Source: a virus. From it: a stretch of 25,702 nucleotides of DNA. Below are positions 15,079 through 23,277 of the stretch, piece after piece. The position numbers were made by a program, and so were the translations under genes. Position 1 is the stretch's first letter, and every line of letters starts with the position of its first letter. The notes beneath the pieces were generated by a model that saw nothing but the letters and a program-made list of their open reading frames with translations, did not search any database and was not told the DNA's origin. The stretch covers positions 1 through 25,702 of IMG/VR virus record IMGVR_UViG_3300010883_000398; one strand, 5' to 3'.

Positions 15079-17373
15079 TTACTCCGATAAGATTAATATA
15101 CCCAAAATATCTGAATTTATATACTCTTTAGCTCTAGATAATGCAAGCTTTAGATCGTTAAGCATGTTTTCTGTATTCTGAGTTTTCTGAGTACATTGAT
15201 TAATGAAATCATCAGAGTCTAATATATTTATTAAATTAAAAACTTCCTTGATTACTCTAGAGGTATTCTTCGAAGAGTCGGCAATAGAGCTAATCACTTC
15301 AGACGTTGTAGATATATCTTTTATTTCATTTAGTATTTTAATACCATTTTTTATATTCATCAACATTCTTTTTGTAATTCTAGTATTTCTTTTTGAAGAT
15401 TGATTATATTGCCCCTTGCTATTTACTATAGCATCTTGTTTTCCTTGAATCTTTTGATATTCAATAAGATTTTTATTAAAATTTTCAACCAGAGTATCAC
15501 ACATGCCTCTAGCCCTATCAAGATACCTTAGGGCATGCTTTGCCTGTCCCTTGATATCATCTGGAACAGGAATCCCAGCAGACTTAACCAGCACACGACT
15601 ATATAGCTCGACATTGCTCTCGCAATACTTCTCTTTTAAGGCCAAAAATATATCTTTCGTTCCATATCCCTCGGGAACCATGATTAAATCGCTTGATATA
15701 GATATTTTCTTTCCATTTTTAATTTCTATTTCTTTTTCAAGAATATTTTCTAAAATTAATTTATCATTATTTCTCTTCGAAACAAAGGCAATGCGCTTTC
15801 TGGGGTTGGAAATAACTTCGCATATTTTATTTAACGCCTTATTTCTCTCTTTATTATTAAGATCCGAAAACCTCATAGATTCGTCTGGAATCATTGAGTA
15901 AGTTGAATTAATATTTTTATAGAACCCTTTAGACACTATATCCGATAAAGCAACCTCTATAAAGCTTTCTTTATTTACAGAGAAAACTTCATTATATAAC
16001 CCTCTAAATATTCCGCTATCCTCATCAGGCACAGCGTGCTTGTATAGTTTTATTTTAAATTTATTATTTAAAAATAAATTATCAACATCAAAAGCAACTA
16101 TATCTTTTTCTATATCATAATTTAATGAAGCATTTTTAACTATTTGAGCAATAGAGTGCTGATTTTCATTGTTGTTTACAACATAAATTTTATTATTTAA
16201 CATATTATAAAACCCAGATTTTAATAGACTGGACCTCTTAAAAATACATTTGTTAAAACCTGAATGATCAGTTACATTGGCTATCTTTAACAGATCATCG
16301 TGAAAGTCTGCTCCGCGTTCGATATAAATAGAGTTTGATCGCTTTATGCCTAAAACGTCAGATAGGCCTCCAGATATTTCTAAAACGTATTTTACATTCG
16401 CACAACCGTATACTTCGATAGACCCAGGCTGAACGTTTTTGCAAATCTTTTTTATTTTGAAATCTTCATCTATAAATATAATGTCAATAGGATATCCAAC
16501 GCTGCCCATATGATAGAAGACATCTGTAGGTCTATCATATGGAAATAATAAGCCTGCCTCGTTTCCTAACTTGGAATATACTTGTAATCCATCTATCTTT
16601 TCTCTAGTAGTTTTCGCGACATCACACCTAAATACAATAGCGGCGTCATCATTATCTTTCTTGCTGTAACACCTCACTATAGCTGTCTTGTCTGAGTCAT
16701 TTTTAGAAATTAAATATTTTCCAATTTTATTTATATGTTTCTCTATAATTTTAAATCCTGCTTTTTCCATATTAAAAGAAAAATCTTCCGAATTACCAAG
16801 AACTACTAGACCTGTACTCTTCGGCCTAAGTTGGCTGTAAATATTATTTAAAATAATATCTAAAGAATTATTATTTATAGAAGCATTTGTTATATAAAAT
16901 CCATCGAATCTTTTTCGAAAAGTATGAAACATTGGATTTCCATATTCTTGATGAAATTTATATATATTTACTTTACTTTTTGCATCTTTGGATAGATTAA
17001 TTAAATTATGGCCTTCATTTAATATTATAGATGCATTTTTATCGGTCTGTTTGCCAATCCCCAGTATTGTAGACTCTTTTCTCATTAAGCTTAAAAACTT
17101 CTTCGACATACCTTCTAAGGCAAAAAACTCTTCTGTATCGATCCCATCCACAAGATCATCTAATGGAAAAAGCATCCCCTCAGAATAGCTTATCGGCGCT
17201 TCCGCAGAAAGCTCCTCCAACTCCCCCGGGCCAGAGGCCGTGTTTGATCCGGAGGTTGTATTCTTTCCCTCGCCAACGAATGTATCATATGTATTTGGGT
17301 CCATGGCTATCGGGTCTATACCTTCTTCCATCAGATTTAAATCTGCATATGGTGGCCAAGATAATTTTTTCAT
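15079..17373 (-). CDS. Packaging-locus protein with embedded DUF192 domain
   Basis: This 764-residue product begins MKKLSWPPYADLNLMEEGID, with GGAGTTAAA before ATG. Residues 1-75 are low-complexity. Residues about 110-225 have an alpha/beta pattern (FDGFYITNASINNNSLDIIL..., LRPKSTGLVVLGN, MEKAGFKIIEK) reminiscent of a degenerate methyltransferase-like fold (weak). Residues about 250-352 match DUF192 well: GLQVYSKLGNEAGLLFPYDR, FYHMGSVGYPIDIIFIDEDF, then ANVKYVLEISGGLSDVLGIK. Residues 480-600 are mixed and 610-764 are helical, coiled-coil-like. DUF192 is a small beta domain of unknown biochemical role, normally a roughly 110-170 residue exported or stand-alone protein; finding it inside a phage protein between portal and scaffold is unusual. 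A head-vertex or internal virion role is inferred from position. Confidence 0.75.
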   Translation of the reverse strand: MKKLSWPPYADLNLMEEGIDPIAMDPNTYDTFVGEGKNTTSGSNTASGPGELEELSAEAPISYSEGMLFPLDDLVDGIDTEEFFALEGMSKKFLSLMRKESTILGIGKQTDKNASIILNEGHNLINLSKDAKSKVNIYKFHQEYGNPMFHTFRKRFDGFYITNASINNNSLDIILNNIYSQLRPKSTGLVVLGNSEDFSFNMEKAGFKIIEKHINKIGKYLISKNDSDKTAIVRCYSKKDNDDAAIVFRCDVAKTTREKIDGLQVYSKLGNEAGLLFPYDRPTDVFYHMGSVGYPIDIIFIDEDFKIKKICKNVQPGSIEVYGCANVKYVLEISGGLSDVLGIKRSNSIYIERGADFHDDLLKIANVTDHSGFNKCIFKRSSLLKSGFYNMLNNKIYVVNNNENQHSIAQIVKNASLNYDIEKDIVAFDVDNLFLNNKFKIKLYKHAVPDEDSGIFRGLYNEVFSVNKESFIEVALSDIVSKGFYKNINSTYSMIPDESMRFSDLNNKERNKALNKICEVISNPRKRIAFVSKRNNDKLILENILEKEIEIKNGKKISISSDLIMVPEGYGTKDIFLALKEKYCESNVELYSRVLVKSAGIPVPDDIKGQAKHALRYLDRARGMCDTLVENFNKNLIEYQKIQGKQDAIVNSKGQYNQSSKRNTRITKRMLMNIKNGIKILNEIKDISTTSEVISSIADSSKNTSRVIKEVFNLINILDSDDFINQCTQKTQNTENMLNDLKLALSRAKEYINSDILGILILSE

Positions 17374-17417
17374 TTTAACTCCAAATAATCATATCTTATA
17401 TTAAAAATAGCAGAATA

Positions 17418-17717
17418 TCAAAGCTTTCTCATCAACTCGCTTAAGACAACATTTATAAAATATGGATCTTTTCCATTTAAAATATTTTTTATAAGACCAA
17501 GGCTAACTCCGATGGCTGCACCACCTGGCGCTTTTTTGCCCGCGATCTCCATAACATTGAATTGCTGTATCTTGTTTGAAACATTCTGATAAGATCTCGG
17601 CCGGGCCTCCAAGGACATTCTGGATATCATAATTTTTATTACATTATGTAGCTCTTGAGCGACATATACAGCATTTTGCTCAAGCAACTGTGCTTTTTTA
17701 TCTATCTTCTTCGACAT
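17418..17717 (-). CDS. Small helical protein, unknown function
   Basis: I choose ATG 17717 (99 residues, MSKKIDKKAQLLEQNAVYVA). The frame extends 16 codons further up, but that extension lies inside the upstream gene, whereas CGAGGGCAAAGAAGT sits before this ATG. The gene overlaps the end of the 186-residue gene by 20 bases, so the two are likely translated in a coupled way. The product is helical with a Gly/Ala-rich stretch (GKKAPGGAAIGVSLGLI, about 60-76) that is mildly hydrophobic but short for a membrane segment. No family recognised; head-tail connection or packaging accessory is possible from its place near the portal. Confidence 0.65.
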   Translation of the reverse strand: MSKKIDKKAQLLEQNAVYVAQELHNVIKIMISRMSLEARPRSYQNVSNKIQQFNVMEIAGKKAPGGAAIGVSLGLIKNILNGKDPYFINVVLSELMRKL

Positions 17718-18258
17718 ACTTCTTTGCCCTCGACACACTAGATTGGTAAGCCTCTCTTTTTGCATCCTTCACTTCTGCGCCTAACTCGATATGCATTTTT
17801 AAAAACTCATTAAATTGTCGCGTTACTTCTATGAGAACTTCTTCTTGATTATTAAGATCTGACTCAACAATTTTAATTAATAAATCTCTAAATAATAAAG
17901 AATAGTCCAAAGACTTTTGAGTGGCGACTTTTTTTATTAAAAAATCTGTAAAATTAGCCAAAGCCAGTTCGTCATTATGATCTAAATCGTCTCCTAAGTT
18001 TACAAAGTAATCCAGCAATTCGCCGTAATCTATAGACTTAAATTTTCTTTCTTTTCTTTTTAAGAAAATAGGCTTGTCCTCTTGATCGCTATGCATAGGA
18101 GGCATAACAGGCTCGCCAGGGAGAGCAAAGCCTCGGCCTACTCCGCTGCTGGTATCGCCTGACAAGCCTTCTTCTCCAACATGAACGCTCGGGAGATCTT
18201 TTGGATCAAGTTTTTTCATTATCTCTATTTTTTTGTTTCTATAAGATATTTTCTTCAT
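17698..18258 (-). CDS. Helical protein downstream of portal, unknown function
   Basis: This 186-residue product starts at ATG 18258, overlapping the previous stop as ATGA (MKKISYRNKKIEIMKKLDPK). An alternative ATG at 18219 (MKKLDPKDLP) is preceded by AGAGATA and cannot be excluded. Residues about 20-50 are Gly/Pro-rich and flexible; from about 60 on it is helical and charged (DYGELLDYFVNLGDDLDHND, LIKIVESDLNNQEEVLIEVT). Members of small helical families near the portal often act in neck or connector formation, but no signature is visible, so function is unassigned. Confidence 0.65.
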   Translation of the reverse strand: MKKISYRNKKIEIMKKLDPKDLPSVHVGEEGLSGDTSSGVGRGFALPGEPVMPPMHSDQEDKPIFLKRKERKFKSIDYGELLDYFVNLGDDLDHNDELALANFTDFLIKKVATQKSLDYSLLFRDLLIKIVESDLNNQEEVLIEVTRQFNEFLKMHIELGAEVKDAKREAYQSSVSRAKKYVEEDR

Positions 18259-18530
18259 ATTCTTTTCTTTTTGCCTGACTTGAGACCTCTTCTTACTTTC
18301 CCAAATTCTTTGGATACAACCCGATCCGATAAAGACTTGCCCTTTCTTTTCTTTGGCTTAAACTTATTGCCCTTTGAGTCCTTCAGTTTTCCTCCACCAA
18401 TTACTAAATCTGCTGGAGTGAAGCTAATGCGCTCTCCACTCGGAGAAGCTGTTTCATACAATGGAGTTGTATCCGATCCGTTGGATAATTTTTTTAAATC
18501 ATCCAATAATTTTTTATCCATTTCCTTCAT
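18255..18530 (-). CDS. Small very basic protein, unknown function
   Basis: This 91-residue product begins MKEMDKKLLDDLKKLSNGSD, 3 bases after the portal stop. The N-terminal 20 residues are helical, the middle has a short beta-like stretch (GERISFTPADLVIGGGKL), and the C-terminal 40 residues are Lys/Arg-rich (FKPKKRKGKSLSDRVV, GLKSGKKKRI). The basic tail suggests DNA or RNA contact, for example with packaged DNA; this is inference. Its stop overlaps the next start (ATGA). No family recognised. Confidence 0.65.
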   Translation of the reverse strand: MKEMDKKLLDDLKKLSNGSDTTPLYETASPSGERISFTPADLVIGGGKLKDSKGNKFKPKKRKGKSLSDRVVSKEFGKVRRGLKSGKKKRI

Positions 18531-18533
18531 GGC

Positions 18534-20255
18534 TTACCCCTCAGGAGGTCCTCCTCCTGGCATCGGAGGCATCGGAGCCCCTGGGGCACCGCCCATCCCT
18601 CCCATCTCACCTCCGCCTGGCATCGGCGGGACTCCCGGCAATCCCTCCGCTGGAGTTGCTCCAAGGCCCTCTGGAGGCTCTGTAATGGCCTTGCCTGGGT
18701 CAAGCCCTAGAAGCTCAGATAGCTTCATAGCGCCTAATGCTTGTTGCTCTTTGGCAAATATTTGTTCATCAATCATTTCCTCTCTAATTCTGCGTCGTTC
18801 ATCTTCATATCCGAGTCCAAGGCTGCGATGCAAGGTCTGCAAGGATATCTGCTTGTTTCCAACAAAGGTTCCAATTGAAGTTATGAAATCAGCCATATCA
18901 TACAGGTTCATGTGATTAAAGTCAATAGATGGAACTAGTAATCTTTTTTCTCCATCTTTATATTCAAAGAAGTCTTGAATTTCGCATATAGGGGCAAAGA
19001 TTTTTCTTTCAAGCCACTTCTTCATCATATTTCTAAATATATCATATCGCTGCCTAAGAACCTCCAGACCAACAGAGGAACTTGCGTAAGTTGCCCCCTC
19101 TTGATCCATCAGCGCCTTCGGAGTCATAAGCCCTGCATATAAATTATTTATAATAAGCTCGATATCTGTACCTATCTCAAGGACTCCTCCGGAGAATCCA
19201 ACCCTCTCTACTTTTACACCATTATGCGTTACAATCTTAAAATCTTTATCATATTGAGCCTCCTCCAGCAGGTCCTTAAATGCCTCTATGTCTGACTGTG
19301 TAGGGCGATAGTCCCCCTCCCCACCCAGGGTAACAAGAGTTAGAGGGTTTACCATGCCGTCTGCTTGAGCAAATTTACTCTCTCTAAGTTTATCATAAAG
19401 CATTAAATCTTTATATATAGAGACAATAACGGAAGTGCCCCTTACATCATATGGAGAACTCAAAAGCTTTAAATGCGCCACATTAAATGCGTCTAATGGA
19501 ATATTTTGTCCTTTTTTAACATAATTTATAATATGTTTTGGAATATATTTTCTTAAAGATAAATCTGCAGGAGAAGTTGAGCTGATGATTCTTTGCAAAT
19601 TTGCATCTGGTCGAAGCGAAACCAGTGTATGATTCCCTATAACAGACTTTTTAACATGTACGTAATCTGGGTTTAATATCGTTATCCTGTTCCAGGTGCC
19701 AAGGCTTTCGTCCAGCTCGGCATAAGGAAATGCTTCGCCCATTTTCCAAAACTCTAATGCAGCCCCATAAACCACAGAATATAAATCAATTTTTTCTGCC
19801 ATCTCCATAAAGAATTGTTGTACTTTTTTATTTTTACAAGTTATATTTATTTTGCTAATAGGGTAAGAGGCGTGAAGGTTGATGGCGTTTCTAACTATAG
19901 GGTGTGTATCGTAAAAAACACGATTCCACGCGTTCATAGTCACGCGATCCCTCGGAAGATTCAGGTTGGCTAGTTGAAATAATGGCGAGTAAATCTCAGG
20001 AGACATCCTATCCGTTGTAGAAGAAGACGAAGGACCTCCCATAGGCGAAGCTATAGACGCATTTTTTATCATATTCAAGCTATCTCTTTTAAAGCCTGGA
20101 CTGTGGGCTATTGAGCCATAAATTCCAGCCTCACCCTCTTGGTCCATCTGCTTATTCGCCGCATCTGTTATTTGCGCCCTTCGAACCTCAGAGATGGAGC
20201 CAGCCGCTTTCTTTGAAATCTTTGTCTTTGTCTTTGGCCTATCTGTTCTTCTCAT
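18534..20255 (-). CDS. Portal protein
   Basis: This 573-residue product, of typical portal size, begins MRRTDRPKTKTKISKKAAGS with a basic leader. It has the usual portal order: an N-terminal wing (PLFQLANLNLPRDRVTMNAW, then DTHPIVRNAINLHASYPIS), a helical/beta clip and stem with FFMEMAEKIDLYSVVYGAAL, EFWKMGEAFPYAELDESLGT and ITILNPDYVHV, a region with ALMDQEGATYASSSVGLEVL and RQRYDIF, and a C-terminal helical part. The last 50 or so residues are Gly/Pro/Met-rich and probably flexible (LPGVPPMPGGGEMGGMGG). The portal forms the dodecameric DNA entry ring and docks the terminase, whose gene is 2 bases upstream. Assignment rests on motif recall, size and terminase adjacency. Confidence 0.85.
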   Translation of the reverse strand: MRRTDRPKTKTKISKKAAGSISEVRRAQITDAANKQMDQEGEAGIYGSIAHSPGFKRDSLNMIKNASIASPMGGPSSSSTTDRMSPEIYSPLFQLANLNLPRDRVTMNAWNRVFYDTHPIVRNAINLHASYPISKINITCKNKKVQQFFMEMAEKIDLYSVVYGAALEFWKMGEAFPYAELDESLGTWNRITILNPDYVHVKKSVIGNHTLVSLRPDANLQRIISSTSPADLSLRKYIPKHIINYVKKGQNIPLDAFNVAHLKLLSSPYDVRGTSVIVSIYKDLMLYDKLRESKFAQADGMVNPLTLVTLGGEGDYRPTQSDIEAFKDLLEEAQYDKDFKIVTHNGVKVERVGFSGGVLEIGTDIELIINNLYAGLMTPKALMDQEGATYASSSVGLEVLRQRYDIFRNMMKKWLERKIFAPICEIQDFFEYKDGEKRLLVPSIDFNHMNLYDMADFITSIGTFVGNKQISLQTLHRSLGLGYEDERRRIREEMIDEQIFAKEQQALGAMKLSELLGLDPGKAITEPPEGLGATPAEGLPGVPPMPGGGEMGGMGGAPGAPMPPMPGGGPPEG

Positions 20256-20257
20256 TT

Positions 20258-22030
20258 TTAAATTCTCCTTTTAACATTTGCTATCGTAGACCTCAAATAT
20301 TCTGACTTTCTCTCTAAACCAGGTTTAATAGTAAAACCTTTTGTTATATCAAATTTATATGCCATATAAGCATACATGAGAGCCATAAGTCCATCATTTG
20401 GTGTTGATCCTTTTACAAATACCTTTATTGGCTGTCCGCCAGACACTCTGACCTTCGACTCCATAGATGTGCAGTGATCTATCAACCACTCTAGATATTC
20501 ATAGCTTTTCCAGGGAAACCTTATTTTCCCCTTTCTGAATAGATCAAAAAGTTCGTCAATTAGAAGATCTTTATTATAAGAAATTATTAATTCATCTTCC
20601 CTATATTTTATAGGCTTTATTAAACTTCCGCTTCCTTGTGCTCCCAAAAACTTTTCTCTATAAATATTCTGCAGATCATGCACAACATCTTGTCCAAAAA
20701 ACCAGTCAGACACCCCTCTTTGTACACCAAATCTTCTATACATTTCTTTTATTGTATCTTTTTTAAAATCAAAATTATTTCTTCTTAGCTTATGAGCATG
20801 TTCGACCAGCAGTGTTCCATCAGGCTCGGCCGACAAAACAACTACGCAAGAATATGATTGGCCTCCACGAGAGTTTGGATCATCGTCTTTCCCTCCCCAG
20901 TCAACTCCTAAGTAAACAGATTTATCATGTGGATTAATTTTCTTTGAAAAACTTCGCTCTGGATCTCTGCAAAGATTATATATTTCAGCTTTAGTGAGGG
21001 GAGAGCCAGCTCCGGAATAAAACTCTCCGACTACTTCATTTTGCCAAATCCTTTCTGTTTGGGCGGGATTATTTTCTGGCATTAATTTTTCAATATTTTC
21101 TTTTGTAAAATAAGGAATATATAATTGATTTATATGAAACCCAACAAACTCGCTGTCTTCGCCCCCGGAGCAGCCTACCCATCTCCCAAGCTCTGTTGCC
21201 TCTACTTTTTTCTGCTTTGTTCCACACAATGGGCACTGAACTGTATTTTCATATAACCATATAGACTTCCATCTATCATCATTTGGCAAATAAAATGGAT
21301 ATGTTTTTTTGCAATTAATGCAACCCAGATGATAATATCTTTGGTCTGACATATCCCAAATCGTAGAAAAGTAACTACCCTTTTGCTTTGGTGTTCCAAA
21401 ATAAACCTGAACACCTTGGCCAACAGGGCCGTACTTTGCTGCTGTCAAAATCTTTGTAGCGTTTCCAATTGCATGACCGAACATATCCTGTACCTCATCA
21501 AAAAATACAATATCGGCCGTCATGCCACGAATTCTATCACCATCTGAGCCAAGGCTATCAATCCATAAGGTTCCCGCGTTAAATTGCTTCATAGTCAAAT
21601 TATCTACAGAGTTTGAGCTAATAAGCTTATTTTTATTTATAAAATCATTTTTAGAAGTTCGAATTAAGGTTTCAAGCTTATCTTGCGAAAACTTTTTAAC
21701 CTGGCCTAAGGCTGGAAATAAATGTACAACTCTAACATTTGGATTATCAAACAACCCACTATTTGTAAAAAACAAGTCAAGAGCCCCAGCCATTACCGTA
21801 GCTCCAACCTGCCGCCCCTTCTTTATAACAACTGGTTTTCCATCTTTCCTGGTAGCTTGTAAGGCAATATATCTGTATATATCAGCCATAAACTTCCATC
21901 CATTATCTAAGACGCTAAACTCTGCTCCATCTAAAGTAAGATTGTTTTGAACAAAATGAGCTGGATCGAAATCTAGAAAGCTTGTTTTGAGTTGATTGAA
22001 AAGTTGTTCTTTGCTTTGTTTCTTTGACAT
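20258..22030 (-). CDS. terL: Terminase large subunit (packaging ATPase-nuclease)
   Basis: This 590-residue enzyme couples ATP hydrolysis to DNA translocation into the prohead and cuts the concatemer. ATPase half: KKGRQVGAT (about 70-78) is a deviant Walker A without the usual GK; a Lys (K71) stands at its front instead, as in the lambda gpA-type terminase. Walker B is DIVFFDEVQD (about 173-182), and FGTPKQKGSY (about 211-220) is the coupling motif. A zinc-ribbon-like pair C237/C240 and C266/C269, followed by GFHINQLYIPY, also recalls the gpA-type family. Nuclease half: YLGVDWGG (D377), GQDVV (D448) and NDGLMAL (D546) are plausible metal-binding acids. The upstream gene ends 2 bases before the ATG, and the portal follows after 2 bases. 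No separate small terminase is recognised. Confidence 0.92.
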   Translation of the reverse strand: MSKKQSKEQLFNQLKTSFLDFDPAHFVQNNLTLDGAEFSVLDNGWKFMADIYRYIALQATRKDGKPVVIKKGRQVGATVMAGALDLFFTNSGLFDNPNVRVVHLFPALGQVKKFSQDKLETLIRTSKNDFINKNKLISSNSVDNLTMKQFNAGTLWIDSLGSDGDRIRGMTADIVFFDEVQDMFGHAIGNATKILTAAKYGPVGQGVQVYFGTPKQKGSYFSTIWDMSDQRYYHLGCINCKKTYPFYLPNDDRWKSIWLYENTVQCPLCGTKQKKVEATELGRWVGCSGGEDSEFVGFHINQLYIPYFTKENIEKLMPENNPAQTERIWQNEVVGEFYSGAGSPLTKAEIYNLCRDPERSFSKKINPHDKSVYLGVDWGGKDDDPNSRGGQSYSCVVVLSAEPDGTLLVEHAHKLRRNNFDFKKDTIKEMYRRFGVQRGVSDWFFGQDVVHDLQNIYREKFLGAQGSGSLIKPIKYREDELIISYNKDLLIDELFDLFRKGKIRFPWKSYEYLEWLIDHCTSMESKVRVSGGQPIKVFVKGSTPNDGLMALMYAYMAYKFDITKGFTIKPGLERKSEYLRSTIANVKRRI

Positions 22031-22032
22031 TA

Positions 22033-22629
22033 TTATCCGGATGCATGAGCCATATAATCTGCTATGTCATCTCCAAATGTTGATGGCATATCTGCTTCAG
22101 ATATATATTCTACTTTTTCCGGATCAATTTTGTGTTTTTTGAGAATTTTTTCAACTAAGCTTTTAAACTTACTGTGATCTATCTTGCTTTCAATTCTATC
22201 GAATCCCAACTTAGGATGCTCTCGACAGTGATTTACGATTGTTCCATAACTTATGTCTGAACGATCTTTCGCAAATGCTTCAATGTATTCCAATATAGAT
22301 CTAAGAGTTTTTAAGATCTCCTCTTGAGCGCCGCCTCCGCCGCAGGAGCCGCACTTTCCTTTGCCGCCCTTTTCCGAACAGCAATCGTCTCCGCAACCAG
22401 CAGATTTTATATTTTTATTATTTTCTGTATTAATGTTTTTAACGAGATTAAAGCCGGCACGCTCTTTCAGGTCTGCCATTTTTTCTTCTATTGTAGAAAA
22501 ATCATTACGTTTTTTCATAACAGAACGAAGATTGCTGAGATAATCAGCATTCTTTTTCAAGCTTCTCACAAAGTCGCTAACATATTCTGAAGCCACTTGG
22601 TCATGTACTCTATTTATTTTAAAAGACAT
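22033..22629 (-). CDS. Cys/Gly-rich helical protein upstream of terminase, unknown function
   Basis: This 198-residue product begins MSFKINRVHDQVASEYVSDF, with GAGGATTTAAAAT before ATG. Residues 1-70 are a charged helical region. Residues 79-100 hold a Cys/Gly cluster (C79, C83, C84, C93, C96 within GCGDDCCSEKGGKGKCGSCG) that looks able to bind metal. The rest is helical (EEILKTLRSILEYIEAFAKD, KFKSLVEKILKKHK). Its position directly before the large terminase is where a small terminase is often found, and the all-helical ends could allow a ring, but no helix-turn-helix is clear. It could equally be a metal-binding accessory. Gene call is firm, role is not. Confidence 0.7.
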   Translation of the reverse strand: MSFKINRVHDQVASEYVSDFVRSLKKNADYLSNLRSVMKKRNDFSTIEEKMADLKERAGFNLVKNINTENNKNIKSAGCGDDCCSEKGGKGKCGSCGGGGAQEEILKTLRSILEYIEAFAKDRSDISYGTIVNHCREHPKLGFDRIESKIDHSKFKSLVEKILKKHKIDPEKVEYISEADMPSTFGDDIADYMAHASG

Positions 22630-22662
22630 ATTTTAAATCCTCAATTAATTAAAAGAAACCTA

Positions 22663-23268
22663 CTAAAATCCATAACCCATCTCAGCCATATATGTTTTTC
22701 TGTCACTATAAGCATCTTCCGCAGCTTCCTGTTGCACTTTAGCATATTCATCATATGCAGCCTTCTGCTCCTTAGACATTGCGCCTTCGCTTACAACCGG
22801 AATTACTCTCTTTCCTCTGCATTGGGGGCAAGGAATGTCATATGTCCCGCTGAAATATTCTTCTTCAAAATCTGGATCTTCATCAAAATCCTCTTGCGTT
22901 AACCCTCCTGCATCAATTGAGGGATTAACAGTAGTCCCCTTCCCATTACATAGGTCGCAAACTTCAAATCTTGCAGGAAGTTTAAGTGTCACTACTTCTT
23001 CTTCAATCCACTCTTCGGTCCCCTCAATTTGAGTCATTTCGTCATCCTCAAGATATTTTGTCCACGAAATTTCTATAGTATTTGTTCTTGGGTCAAAGCC
23101 CTTCCAAGCGTCTTCCGCACTTGTTCTTGGGTCCATTATATAGTTTCTTTCTTCCATCATCCGGTCTTGGTAAGAAGCTCCCTTAATCAGGGAATCTAAA
23201 TGATCAGCCTCCTTGAGGAGACCTCTTTGGTCTAATTCGCTTGCTATTTTTAATAGTTCTTTTAACAT
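22663..23268 (-). CDS. DnaJ-type zinc-motif protein (no J domain)
   Basis: This 201-residue product begins MLKELLKIASELDQRGLLKE, with GGAGCACTTT before ATG. The N-terminal 30 residues (ASELDQRGLLKEADHLDSLI) form a short amphipathic helical leader. C104-x2-C107-x-G-x-G (CDLCNGKG) and C147-x2-C150-x-G (CPQCRGKR) match the paired CxxCxGxG arms of the DnaJ cysteine-rich domain, here separated by an acidic insert with PSIDAGGLTQEDFDEDPDF. I recall this arrangement in other phage hypothetical proteins, without a known role. The C-terminus is helical and ends with a Tyr/Gly-rich GYGF. It probably binds one zinc and is in the late operon before the terminase; client binding is inference. Confidence 0.75.
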   Translation of the reverse strand: MLKELLKIASELDQRGLLKEADHLDSLIKGASYQDRMMEERNYIMDPRTSAEDAWKGFDPRTNTIEISWTKYLEDDEMTQIEGTEEWIEEEVVTLKLPARFEVCDLCNGKGTTVNPSIDAGGLTQEDFDEDPDFEEEYFSGTYDIPCPQCRGKRVIPVVSEGAMSKEQKAAYDEYAKVQQEAAEDAYSDRKTYMAEMGYGF

Positions 23269-23277
23269 AAAGTGCTC

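Noticed and set aside
18181-18915. 244-residue plus-strand frame opposite the portal C-terminus and following genes
   Set aside because: It runs antisense through three well-supported minus-strand genes, has no start site signals, and its Pro/Gly block mirrors the portal tail.
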